The position numbers and the translations under genes were made by a program. The notes beneath the pieces were generated by a model. It saw only the letters and a program-made list of their open reading frames with translations. It was not told the DNA's origin and ran no database searches. A stretch of DNA of 27,941 nucleotides from a bacterium (lineage in GTDB: Bacteria > UBP6 > JAFGXH01): the NCBI GenBank assembly GCA_027064085.1, contig JAMOQH010000174.1, positions 1 through 27,941 on the forward strand. The letters are read 5' to 3'. Of this stretch, positions 1 to 7,195 are shown piece by piece; within the stretch, counting starts at the first letter, position 1; the number at the start of each line of letters is the position of its first letter.

Positions 1-39
1 TTTAGAAGAGTTTCAATTCCTCATAGGTAAAGTAAAAAG
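1..39 (-). CRISPR. Leader-proximal end of a CRISPR array (one repeat visible)
   Basis: One 30-nt repeat-like unit occupies 10-39. Read on the minus strand it ends in ATTGAAAC, the 3' end typical of type I-B repeats, and its middle is a CCTATGAGG-type core. Positions 1-9 would be the start of the first spacer. The cas operon runs on the same strand and ends about 330 nt away, so this should be the youngest, leader-adjacent repeat, with the array continuing left of the window. Only one copy is visible, so periodicity cannot be confirmed here. The call rests on repeat-end similarity, length and position beside cas2. Confidence 0.75.
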
Positions 40-371
40 ACCTATAACCTTAGGCCAAAGGTTTAAGTTGTGTATAATAACGACCCTTTACAAGAGCTAT
101 TGTTGTTATAATAGCTTAGTAATATGGTCTTGTCAAATACTTATTGAAAATTTTTTGATGAAAAACATTAAAAATTTCTGTCGTAGCCCTACTCTTTTTA
201 CTCTACTACATATAGACAGAATTTTTTAGGTTAAAAAAATATAAATTTAATTAAATTTATTATCTTTTATATGTTGAATTATAGCATATTTCATATAAAA
301 AAAGAAACAAGTTTTACTTGGTTACTTTTTTGCCTGAAAGATAAATTCGTTTAGCTGAAAGGCCATAAAAA
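40..371 (-). promoter_or_regulatory. CRISPR leader region
   Basis: This 332-nt, extremely A+T-rich, gene-free stretch lies between the cas2 stop and the first repeat. That is where the leader, array promoter and spacer-integration signals should be. It contains an imperfect inverted repeat with 12 of 13 matching positions: arms AAAAATTTCTGTC at 170-182 and GACAGAATTTTTT at 215-227. It also contains a weak terminator-like hairpin near 308-320. I see no open reading frame of interest in it. The leader role is inferred from position; no specific integration-factor site could be identified by eye. Confidence 0.6.
297..320 (-). terminator. Weak terminator-like hairpin after cas2
   Basis: On the minus strand a 5-bp hairpin (CAAGT, loop AAA, ACTTG) at 308-320 is followed by a T-rich run corresponding to the A-rich stretch 297-307. 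It lies about 50 nt beyond the cas2 stop and could end the cas transcript before the array leader. The stem is short and A+T-rich, so this is only a candidate. Confidence 0.3.
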
Positions 372-638
372 CTATAAAAACTGAAAATCTTCTTTTTTAT
401 CTATTCCATAAACATCTCTCTTTGAATAAAGTAAACTTCTAAAAGTATAAACAATTACACTATCTCCATCACTTTCATCTATTACAGAATTTATCTCATA
501 AACAAGCTTTTTATAGTCAGCTTTACTTATATCTCCTTCAAAAACAGAATTTTGAACCCATGTTAAATATTTTCTACACATTTTTAATAACTTATTACAC
601 CTTTTTGCATTTACATCGTAAATTAAAATTACAAACAT
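372..638 (-). CDS. cas2: CRISPR-associated endoribonuclease/integrase subunit Cas2
   Basis: This 88-aa protein has the usual Cas2 length and ferredoxin-like fold signature. It has an N-terminal strand FVILIYDVN with the conserved Asp (D8), and the motif VQNSVFEGDIS near residues 28-38. Cas2 bridges two Cas1 dimers in the spacer-integration complex. It starts 8 nt downstream of cas1 and is the last protein gene of the cas operon before the leader. No truncation or unusual residues are visible. Confidence 0.95.
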   Translation of the reverse strand: MFVILIYDVNAKRCNKLLKMCRKYLTWVQNSVFEGDISKADYKKLVYEINSVIDESDGDSVIVYTFRSLLYSKRDVYGIDKKEDFQFL

Positions 639-646
639 ATCAGCTC

Positions 647-1645
647 CTACCAGTCCATAACAAATGCTTTATACTCTTGCTCTTCCATTAAGTCTTTTTC
701 TAATTTATACAACTCCATTCTAATCAATCTCCTATAACTTACTTTCTTTTTTAGTGTAGAATGTTGAATTGTTTGCTTCATCTTTTCTTCCATGGCTTTT
801 AAAAACTTTTGTTTTGCAGTGGTTTTTAACAAAATACCATTTAACCCTTTTTCAAAACTCTTCTCTGTAATAACTCCTTTATTTAGGAGTGAAAATATAG
901 TTCTATCTCCAATTATTGGCTTAAAAATCTCTGCAACATCTAAATTCAAACTAAATCTTCTAAAATTAGTAGAATGTAAAAATGCTATTCGTGGATCTAA
1001 ATGAGTTTGATAAATTTCTCCAAGTACAGCATTATAAATCATAGAGTTTGCAAAACTAATAAGTGAATTTAAATAATCTTTTGGAGGCCTTCTAGTCCTC
1101 TTGGTAAATGTAAATTCATCGTCGTTTATAATTTCATTAAAACCATCGTAGTATATTTTTTTATTATCCCCTTCTATTGCCATAGATGTCTCAATTGTTG
1201 TTTTTGTTTTTAAATTTTCTAGATTTCTCTCAATTTTCTCTATTTGTCCTTCTAATTTTCGTCCTCTTCTATTATAATATTTTAATATTTTCAAACTGTT
1301 TTTTCCTGCTCCAATTATAAATTGCTTTGCTAAATTTAACCTCTTTTCGTAATTTTCATACGCAGAAGCCTGTTTTAATATCATAAACCCCGAATTATAA
1401 TGCTCTCTTGGGTAAAAACTCCCCATATACCAACCATAATAATTAAAATACGATAGAATAATTTCTTTTTGACTTAAAAATTCTAAAACTCTCTTATTTA
1501 AATCAACTTCACCAAAAATTAAAATTTCCTTTACCCTTTCGACAGGAATAAATCGTTTTTTCTCTTCTTCTCCTGCTAAAAATAACAGAGTATTATCTTT
1601 TCTTTTAAATTTTCCAGAGCTGAATATGTATACTGTTTCTTTCAT
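647..1645 (-). CDS. cas1: CRISPR integrase Cas1 (type I-B)
   Basis: This 332-aa protein is of standard length. It has an N-terminal beta-rich domain and a C-terminal helical catalytic domain. The metal-binding residues are visible as E158 (AIEG), H224 (PRIAFLHST) and E239 (LDVAEIFKP). Cas1 catalyses insertion of new spacers with Cas2, and Cas4 helps select PAM-containing ends. The start codon follows a TGAGG-type ribosome-binding site. Unlike a compact adaptation operon, cas1 is separated from cas4 by about 570 nt holding a decayed toxin/chaperone remnant, so it may rely on its own promoter or on read-through. Confidence 0.96.
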   Translation of the reverse strand: MKETVYIFSSGKFKRKDNTLLFLAGEEEKKRFIPVERVKEILIFGEVDLNKRVLEFLSQKEIILSYFNYYGWYMGSFYPREHYNSGFMILKQASAYENYEKRLNLAKQFIIGAGKNSLKILKYYNRRGRKLEGQIEKIERNLENLKTKTTIETSMAIEGDNKKIYYDGFNEIINDDEFTFTKRTRRPPKDYLNSLISFANSMIYNAVLGEIYQTHLDPRIAFLHSTNFRRFSLNLDVAEIFKPIIGDRTIFSLLNKGVITEKSFEKGLNGILLKTTAKQKFLKAMEEKMKQTIQHSTLKKKVSYRRLIRMELYKLEKDLMEEQEYKAFVMDW

Positions 1646-1777
1646 ATATACCTCAAAATAAATTTATACTCTTGATTTATATATCGGTCATTAAGCTTGA
1701 AATCTTAATTCCCAAATTTAAGCTAAATATCTTAAATTTTTCGTTCAACCACCCAAGAGGTGTTTTCACTCTTTTTA

Positions 1778-2159
1778 TTATTTATTATTTTCTATTGAAA
1801 AATTCAATGTGGGTAATATTATTGCAGGAATATTCATTTGAGATGTATAAGATGTCACTATTGCTCTTGCAAAAGGATATAAGATTGCAGGAGCATTTTG
1901 TTTATATAAGGTTTCAAATAGTTCATCTGGCATATTTTCATTGCCTTGCCCCCTTTAATTTGAAGAGAAAGACTAAAGGTTTTCTTTAGAGAAGCAACAT
2001 CAAGATTAAATACAACTTCTACAAATCTATTGTCTTCAGGAGTAAATCTATTTTCTATTCTCCTAGCCATTCTTTTTTACCAGATAAATTAAATTTTTTA
2101 TCAGCTTGGATACTTAAAGATGCCTCTTTAGATGTCCCATGATAACCAATAAACTTCAT
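1778..2159 (-). pseudogene. Decayed ART-like toxin N-terminus joined to a frameshifted SecB-like chaperone
   Basis: Two protein remnants lie back to back. From ATG 2159, after a strong purine-rich Shine-Dalgarno, 34 codons read MKFIGYHGTSKE...KKEWLGE and then stop at 2055-2057. The YHGTS...WLGE pattern resembles the start of ADP-ribosyltransferase-fold toxins. Immediately downstream, another frame reads RFTPEDNRFVEVVFNLDVA...SLSLQIKGG. After a one-base loss near 1950 a third frame continues ENMPDELFETLYKQNAPAIL...MNIPAIILPTLNF to the stop at 1778. That second part has the strand pattern and the 'NAPAIL.P..R..V...T' signature of the SecB family. The function is evidently lost. Toxin family assignment is moderately certain; SecB-like is more certain. 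Confidence 0.6.
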
Positions 2160-2188
2160 TTAACTCCCTCCCCTAAGACCTTATTTAT

Positions 2189-2216
2189 ATTATAAGCAAA
2201 TAAGGAAGAATGTAAA
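2189..2216 (-). promoter_or_regulatory. Sigma-70-type promoter of the toxin remnant
   Basis: On the minus strand a -35 TTTACA (2211-2216) and a perfect -10 TATAAT (2189-2194) are separated by 16 nt. They lie about 30 nt upstream of the remnant's start codon and just after the cas4 stop (2218). It may now serve to transcribe cas1-cas2. Confidence 0.5.
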
Positions 2217-2217
2217 A

Positions 2218-2709
2218 TTATGCCCAGCAAAACTCATTATAAGAACAAGTCTTACAATACTTAATTCGTTTACTTATTGGAGGCTTCTCTTTACTTAAAA
2301 CATCTTGAATTTCAGATATTAATTTCTCAAGTTCAGTTTTCTTTTCTTCTGTTAAAATAATGGGAACAATCTTTTTTTCTTCAGGAATTCTTATTTCTCC
2401 TATAATATTACTGTTTCTTAAGCTATAAATATAATATAAAAGCTGAAATTCAGAACTTTCTATAGCTTTTGATGATTTTTTGACTTCAACAAGTATAATT
2501 TTACCATTTTCAGGCCTTACTATATCTAATATATTATTCCCTACTCTCACTTCTTTTTTGGAGTTTTTATAAGTAGTTTCTGATATTAATCGTCCTATTG
2601 CCAGTGATTCATCTTGTTGATTTCCGACTAAGTTTCTGCTCATTAACCACGCTTGTCTAGGGCAAATTTTATATGCCTGAATTAATGAACCATAAATATT
2701 TATTTTCAT
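2218..2709 (-). CDS. cas4: CRISPR-associated exonuclease Cas4
   Basis: This 163-aa RecB-family (PD-(D/E)xK) nuclease has an iron-sulfur cluster. The four cluster cysteines are C16 (ICPRQ), C152, C155 and C161 (YCKTCSYNEFC). The nuclease core shows D62, the E75-V-K77 pair (LVEVKKS) and a Q89..Y93 motif. Cas4 trims prespacer ends and enforces PAM choice with Cas1/Cas2. Its start codon overlaps the stop of the preceding nuclease-like gene by 4 nt, so its translation is coupled to that accessory gene rather than to a cas gene. Length and motifs look intact. Confidence 0.95.
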   Translation of the reverse strand: MKINIYGSLIQAYKICPRQAWLMSRNLVGNQQDESLAIGRLISETTYKNSKKEVRVGNNILDIVRPENGKIILVEVKKSSKAIESSEFQLLYYIYSLRNSNIIGEIRIPEEKKIVPIILTEEKKTELEKLISEIQDVLSKEKPPISKRIKYCKTCSYNEFCWA

Positions 2710-3149
2710 AACTTTTCAATATCCTTTTCTAAAATTATATTCTTATTTTCATATTTAACTTGATATAGCTTCATAAAAATTTCTTTTGCTTTATTTATAT
2801 TATTTCTTGATTTAGGCATTGTTTTGGTTCCAATAGAATAAGCATAAACCTTGTTAAAACAAAGATATCTTAAGTTTTTAATTGAATTATTCAATTGTTT
2901 TATTGCATGATTTATATTTTTTCCATTAAGCTCAATAAAAATACTAACATTCTTATCATCAGAGTTTAGAATATAATCACACCTCTGAAGTAAATAGTCA
3001 TATTTATTACAATCATCTAACTTAATTACTCCGATATTATAATTATTTTTATTTATTAATCTAAAAGTTGATTTCTCTTCTTTTTTAGAAATAATCTTAT
3101 TGCTTTCAATTTTACAACAATAAAAGTTTTTACATAACAAATTACTCAT
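2706..3149 (-). CDS. Nuclease-like partner of ATPase-1 (possible PD-(D/E)xK fold)
   Basis: This 147-aa protein has no family I can name with certainty. A central stretch (about residues 40-92) has an acidic residue D58 in RCDYIL, followed by a strand FIELNGK (E73) and a helix with HAIKQLNNSI. That arrangement recalls the D...ExK core of restriction-like nucleases paired with ATPases. The usual Lys position is Asn75 here, with K77 two residues on, so catalytic competence is uncertain. The N-terminus carries several Cys (C6, C11, C12). It overlaps the ATPase-1 gene by 8 nt and cas4 by 4 nt, implying a coupled ATPase-1/nuclease/cas4 unit. A defence role is inference. Confidence 0.5.
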   Translation of the reverse strand: MSNLLCKNFYCCKIESNKIISKKEEKSTFRLINKNNYNIGVIKLDDCNKYDYLLQRCDYILNSDDKNVSIFIELNGKNINHAIKQLNNSIKNLRYLCFNKVYAYSIGTKTMPKSRNNINKAKEIFMKLYQVKYENKNIILEKDIEKL

Positions 3150-4335
3150 ACTTTATATCCAGTAATAAATCAAAATCGGAATCTAAAACTTCTGAAGTGG
3201 TATCAATATACTCTGCATTAATAAGTTTAATATCATCATCCACTATAGAATTAACATTTGAACCCTTTTTTACCTCATAAGCAGTAATATCATCAATATT
3301 TAACCATAAATATTTTGGTATTATTTTAGTAATTAATTCTTTTTTATCCTTTTTAAGCTTATAGGTATTATCAGCTTGAATTAAATTATTTAAAGATGTC
3401 AAAATATATGGACTATGAGTCGTAATCAGCAAAGAACTATTACTTTCTTTTGTTACTAAAATCAATAACTCTAATAATGCTTTTTGATCCTCAGGAAATA
3501 AACTTATTTCAGGTTCTTCAAATATTATCAATCTATTTGTTTTATTACCTATAGCCTTTAATAACTGAGATAAAACAATTATTGCAGGAAGTAATTGTTG
3601 CTGTCCCGAAGATAACTGTTTTAGAGTAATATAATGATCATTTATATAAAATCTTTCTTCATTATTTATAATTTCATAACGTCCTTTAATTACTTGATTA
3701 ATGTATTTTTTTACTCTAGCTTTAATTTCATCAAAATTATCACTATAAGAATTAGAATACTTTTTATACATTTTTCCAAACTCTTTCATTAAAATAGAGA
3801 TATTACTATCTCCTGAAATAACAGAATAAATCGTTTCATTTAATATCGTAAAAAAACTTCTTTCTGTAGGAAAATAAATAGGATTTAACTTGTTTTCAAA
3901 AACATTATTAGATAGTTTTTCATTAATATTCTCAAGGATTTCGAAATCAAGTGTATTTTCATAGTTTTCAGATAGTTTTTTATTCTTTTCATAAAAAGTT
4001 TCAATATCAATAGATAATTTTTCAGAAATTTTAGCATTCCATGAGTCTATTTTATCACTCTTTATGTTAATGTATTTATCTTCTGTATAATAAAAAATTA
4101 TTTCAAAATCAAAATAATTTTTACCAAATATAGAAATATAGTTTACAAGTAAACGATGAGCCATATCATTAGCGCCTCTAATTTTATACTTATCTCTATA
4201 AAACCCCAAAAACAAATAAACAAGTTTTGCAATTAACGATTTTCCTGTTGCAGACTTACCTATGAAAATATTAAAATCTTTTACTTCTATATTTGCATTC
4301 TCAATCGGCCCAAATTTTTTTATTATTATCTTCAT
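3142..4335 (-). CDS. ABC/OLD-like AAA ATPase (ATPase-1)
   Basis: This 397-aa protein has a complete ABC-type ATPase core split by a helical insert. It has Walker A GKSATGKS (26-33), signature LSSGQQQ (241-247), Walker B RLIIFEEPE (268-276) and an H-loop TTHSPY (305-310). It matches the AAA_15/AAA_21 OLD-like ATPases common in phage-defence pairs. No TOPRIM nuclease domain is attached. The roughly 75-residue C-terminal tail has no recognised domain. The nuclease-like gene downstream overlaps by 8 nt and is the likely effector partner. A promoter lies upstream in the short gap after cas6. Defence function is inferred from architecture and neighbourhood. Confidence 0.8.
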   Translation of the reverse strand: MKIIIKKFGPIENANIEVKDFNIFIGKSATGKSLIAKLVYLFLGFYRDKYKIRGANDMAHRLLVNYISIFGKNYFDFEIIFYYTEDKYINIKSDKIDSWNAKISEKLSIDIETFYEKNKKLSENYENTLDFEILENINEKLSNNVFENKLNPIYFPTERSFFTILNETIYSVISGDSNISILMKEFGKMYKKYSNSYSDNFDEIKARVKKYINQVIKGRYEIINNEERFYINDHYITLKQLSSGQQQLLPAIIVLSQLLKAIGNKTNRLIIFEEPEISLFPEDQKALLELLILVTKESNSSLLITTHSPYILTSLNNLIQADNTYKLKKDKKELITKIIPKYLWLNIDDITAYEVKKGSNVNSIVDDDIKLINAEYIDTTSEVLDSDFDLLLDIKYE

Positions 4336-4357
4336 AATCTACCTATAAAACCAATTT

Positions 4358-4386
4358 ATAATACAATATAAATTGATTTTTATCAA
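4358..4386 (-). promoter_or_regulatory. Promoter upstream of the ATPase-1 module
   Basis: On the minus strand TTGATA (4381-4386) and TATTAT (4358-4363) are 17 nt apart, in the 59-nt gap between the cas6 stop and the ATPase-1 start. The -35 lies inside a small inverted repeat, ATTGAT-AAAA-ATCAAT, which could be an operator. In such A+T-rich DNA chance matches are frequent. Confidence 0.45.
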
Positions 4387-4394
4387 TATTCCCT

Positions 4395-5150
4395 TTACCT
4401 AACAACCTCAATCATACCAAACCCTTGCGAATTTCTGCCTCCTAATCCAGTATCAAGAGCAAATTTTAATAACTTAGGATTATCACTTTCTATATTAAAA
4501 TATCCTTTCCAACCTTTAACCAAAGTTCTCTTTTCTCCTGTACCGAAATATACAATTTTTTCATTATTTTTATTTTTAAAAAGCGGTTTTATAGTAAATG
4601 ATGATTCAATTTCTTCTTTATAATATACACTCCATTTTTTTATTAAATTATCTCTAATCAAAATACTAAACTCTTCTTCAAAGGGTGAATAATAATGAGT
4701 AAAATTTTTACCATTTGCCTTTTTGAAAGTTGAGTGCATTTCTATAGGAGTAACTGCATTTATCTTTAAAATATTATTACGAGGAAGCATAGTATTTATC
4801 ACATTTACAGATGATACAAATAATTTATTATTTCCCAATCTTACTTCGTTGGCATTAATAAAAGTCCTTGCCATGTCTTCAAGAATATAATCAACAGGAG
4901 AAGAAATATAAAAACTAATACTTTGTGGAAACTTAAATTCTTTTTTTATTTTATCAAAGCTCCCTCTTTCTAAAATTGAAGAAAATGTAAAAAGTTTAAA
5001 CTTTCTTTTTTCATATAAAAAACCTTCATCATGAAGTTTTTCAGAAAGCTTATCTGATATATTATTATATATTAAGGCTTGTAACAAAGCGTTGTAGCCC
5101 GTTTTGAGGATTATGATTTGGTTTGATATTAATTCTATTTTTATTTTCAT
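4395..5150 (-). CDS. cas6: CRISPR RNA endoribonuclease Cas6
   Basis: This 251-aa protein has a typical two-RRM Cas6 length. The N-terminal half carries the LHDEGF motif, whose His40 is the probable general catalytic residue. The C-terminus ends in the glycine-rich RNA-binding loop GLGGRNSQGFGMIEV. Cas6 cuts pre-crRNA within each repeat and stays bound to the 3' hairpin in type I-B Cascade. A good ribosome-binding site (AAAGGA, 5 nt before ATG) fixes the start. The gene sits between the two ATPase-nuclease pairs, away from the effector genes, whereas in many I-B loci cas6 is at the operon end beside cas8b. Confidence 0.93.
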   Translation of the reverse strand: MKIKIELISNQIIILKTGYNALLQALIYNNISDKLSEKLHDEGFLYEKRKFKLFTFSSILERGSFDKIKKEFKFPQSISFYISSPVDYILEDMARTFINANEVRLGNNKLFVSSVNVINTMLPRNNILKINAVTPIEMHSTFKKANGKNFTHYYSPFEEEFSILIRDNLIKKWSVYYKEEIESSFTIKPLFKNKNNEKIVYFGTGEKRTLVKGWKGYFNIESDNPKLLKFALDTGLGGRNSQGFGMIEVVR

Positions 5151-5174
5151 GTGTGTCCTTTTATTAAAATAAAA

Positions 5175-5759
5175 TCAACAATTACAAATTGTAGGATTTG
5201 GTAAAACGGGTTTAATCATTGATATTTTATTTTTATATTTAAATAGTATAGTTCTACGGTAATATCTTAAATTATAACTTTTAAATAATTTTTCATATTC
5301 TTCTTGAGTGATGCTTTTATATCTCTTCTTGAGTTTTACTCCATAAGGATCACTAATAAAATAGCAATAAAAATTATTTATCTCAAAATCAAATAAATTC
5401 TTAAATCTATCTTTTAAAAAATCATCTATTGTTGTTTTAAATTTTTCCTCAATATCTTTTATTTTAAAACCTTGAGGAGATTTTATATTTTTTAATTCAA
5501 TTAAATATAAATTATAAATATCCTTTTTTATATTCTTTCTTTTTGGGATTTTACATTTTATTGGAATAAGACAATCTATAGATTTTGGAATTTGTTTTTT
5601 CTTAAAAGGATAATTATTATAATAATTATCTACTTTAACAACTAAATAATCATCATTACAAACTAATTTACTACAGATTTTAGCTTCAATGTTATTTTCA
5701 TTACATTTAGAAGATAAATATTTATTTAAATCTCTATTATTAATAATTTCATCAAACAT
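5175..5759 (-). CDS. Nuclease-like partner of ATPase-2 (D...ExK motif)
   Basis: This 194-aa protein is not one I can name, but it has a plausible PD-(D/E)xK core. D62 (KSIDCLIPI) leads into the strand YLIELKN with E88 and K90, followed by a helix with KFKTTIDDFL. Such a D-xn-ELK arrangement is typical of small nucleases encoded beside OLD-like or ABC-like ATPases. The tail ends in a Cys-containing ICNC. Its ATG overlaps the ATPase-2 stop (TAATG), so the two are translationally coupled. It differs in length and sequence from the 2706-3149 protein, so the two modules are not recent duplicates. Defence function is inferred. Confidence 0.55.
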   Translation of the reverse strand: MFDEIINNRDLNKYLSSKCNENNIEAKICSKLVCNDDYLVVKVDNYYNNYPFKKKQIPKSIDCLIPIKCKIPKRKNIKKDIYNLYLIELKNIKSPQGFKIKDIEEKFKTTIDDFLKDRFKNLFDFEINNFYCYFISDPYGVKLKKRYKSITQEEYEKLFKSYNLRYYRRTILFKYKNKISMIKPVLPNPTICNC

Positions 5760-7120
5760 TAATCCTCATATTTATTTAAATTATCAATAAAATTCAATTT
5801 CTCGTTATAAAGTTTTTCAGATGTATAAATAAAGTTTTCATCTTTAATTCCTAATTCACTTACATTAACATTAATAACTCTTGTTCCCTTTTCAGACTCC
5901 TTAAAGAACAAACAACTGGCCTTATTAATATTAACATCTTTTGATAAAATTAAGTTATTTAATTGATCAAGCATATAATCACTGTGAGTTGTTATTATAA
6001 TTTTAACATTAAGCTTTGATAATTCAATAAATTTTTTCAATAATTCAATTTGCACTTCTGGATGTAAGTGAGCTTCTGGTTCTTCTATCATTATTATATT
6101 ATTCTCATTATTATTTATAATATATTTCAAATATGCAACTATAAAAGTAATTTCTGAAACCATAGAAGATGTAAAAGCTAAATCTAAATTTAAATCAGTA
6201 CCATTTGGTAAAAATGTTAATTTTTTATTCTCTTTATTAAAAGAAACCTTTCCATTTAATATATTATTTTCTATTTCAGAAGCAATTTTTTCAATTTCTA
6301 AGTTTTTTTTATCACTATTTTCTTTGATACTCACAAGATTTATATAATAGTCACTTATGGGAACAGACATTGTTGGGATTTTTATATCATATGATATTTC
6401 AGTTCTTTTTTGAGATAATTCTGCAAAAATTTGTCCAAATGAATTCATTGATTGATAAATTCCAGAACGAGATGCAGGAAGGTAATAAATGTTTTTTAGA
6501 TCTTTTAATTCAGAAAATATTTCTTTTTGTAAATTATCTATAGAAGCTTTATAATTAAACTCTTCATTATCTTCATCATAATTATCTTTAGAAATTTGCT
6601 CAATACAAATTTCTCTAAACCTATCAGATGAATTTTCATATCCATTACCTATTACTTCAAAGTAAAAAATACCATTTTTAATTTTGATATGAAATATAAA
6701 AAAATATGTACTAATAATAATATTTAAATCATTATTATTATATTGGTTTTGTAAGTTTTCTATAGAATCAAAGCTATTCTTAAAAGAATTATTTAAATTT
6801 TTAATGAAAACTCCATTATTTAAGTCACCTTTTATATCTGAGTTATCTGATAAAGCCTCTATTGAGTCTTTATCTTCAGCTTTTAGAGCCTGTTTAAATT
6901 CTTCTTGCTCTAAAGGTGACTTTAATAGCGTTATATTTTTATGAATAAATTCAGAATTAAAATCCTCTATTAAATAAGGTAGATTTTTAATAATTAAATA
7001 AACAGCAGTCATTGCATAAGACTTACCTGTATTATTTGCTCCAATAATAAAAGTAAAATCATCATCAGTATCAAATTCAAATCTTTCTATTATTCCAAAA
7101 TTTTCTAAAATTATTTTCAT
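5759..7120 (-). CDS. ABC/AAA_15-type ATPase with degenerate signature (ATPase-2)
   Basis: This 453-aa ATPase begins with MKIILENFGIIERFEF, a usual opening for OLD/RecF-like ATPases. It has Walker A GANNTGKS (27-34), a conserved YYLPASRSG segment (212-220), Walker B IIMIEEPE (342-349) with AHLHPE, and an H-loop TTHS (377-380). Where ATPase-1 has LSSGQQQ, this protein has TSSMVSE (317-323), a variant signature seen in a separate group of defence-type ATPases. Residues 70-210 form an acidic, helical insert. A promoter lies between it and cas3, and the downstream nuclease-like gene overlaps its stop. It is probably the sensor/motor of a two-gene module. Confidence 0.78.
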   Translation of the reverse strand: MKIILENFGIIERFEFDTDDDFTFIIGANNTGKSYAMTAVYLIIKNLPYLIEDFNSEFIHKNITLLKSPLEQEEFKQALKAEDKDSIEALSDNSDIKGDLNNGVFIKNLNNSFKNSFDSIENLQNQYNNNDLNIIISTYFFIFHIKIKNGIFYFEVIGNGYENSSDRFREICIEQISKDNYDEDNEEFNYKASIDNLQKEIFSELKDLKNIYYLPASRSGIYQSMNSFGQIFAELSQKRTEISYDIKIPTMSVPISDYYINLVSIKENSDKKNLEIEKIASEIENNILNGKVSFNKENKKLTFLPNGTDLNLDLAFTSSMVSEITFIVAYLKYIINNNENNIIMIEEPEAHLHPEVQIELLKKFIELSKLNVKIIITTHSDYMLDQLNNLILSKDVNINKASCLFFKESEKGTRVINVNVSELGIKDENFIYTSEKLYNEKLNFIDNLNKYED

Positions 7121-7147
7121 TATTAAATCCCTAAATAAATACTATTT

Positions 7148-7176
7148 AATATACAGTTTAATCATGTATTTGGCAA
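7148..7176 (-). promoter_or_regulatory. Promoter upstream of the ATPase-2 module
   Basis: On the minus strand TTGCCA (7171-7176) and TATATT (7148-7153) are separated by 17 nt, in the 75-nt gap between the cas3 stop and ATPase-2. An AGGG ribosome-binding site then precedes the ATPase-2 ATG. This would allow the module to be expressed apart from the upstream cas genes. Confidence 0.45.
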
Positions 7177-7195
7177 ATAGTTAGATAAATATAAT

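Noticed and set aside
1677-1769. A 30-codon minus-strand GTG frame (KTPLGWLNEKF...) upstream of cas1
   Set aside because: It reads somewhat like protein, but it is short, lacks a Shine-Dalgarno and matches nothing I recognise. It could be a further remnant, but it is not supportable as a gene.
1672-1989. A 105-codon plus-strand open frame over the toxin/SecB-like remnant
   Set aside because: It is antisense to recognisable SecB-like and toxin-like protein remnants and has no domain or ribosome-binding site of its own.
2706-7120. Assigning the ATPase-nuclease pairs to Gabija, PARIS, Septu or a retron
   Set aside because: The ATPases lack a TOPRIM domain, and there is no UvrD-like helicase, DUF4276/TOPRIM effector, HNH partner or reverse transcriptase nearby.
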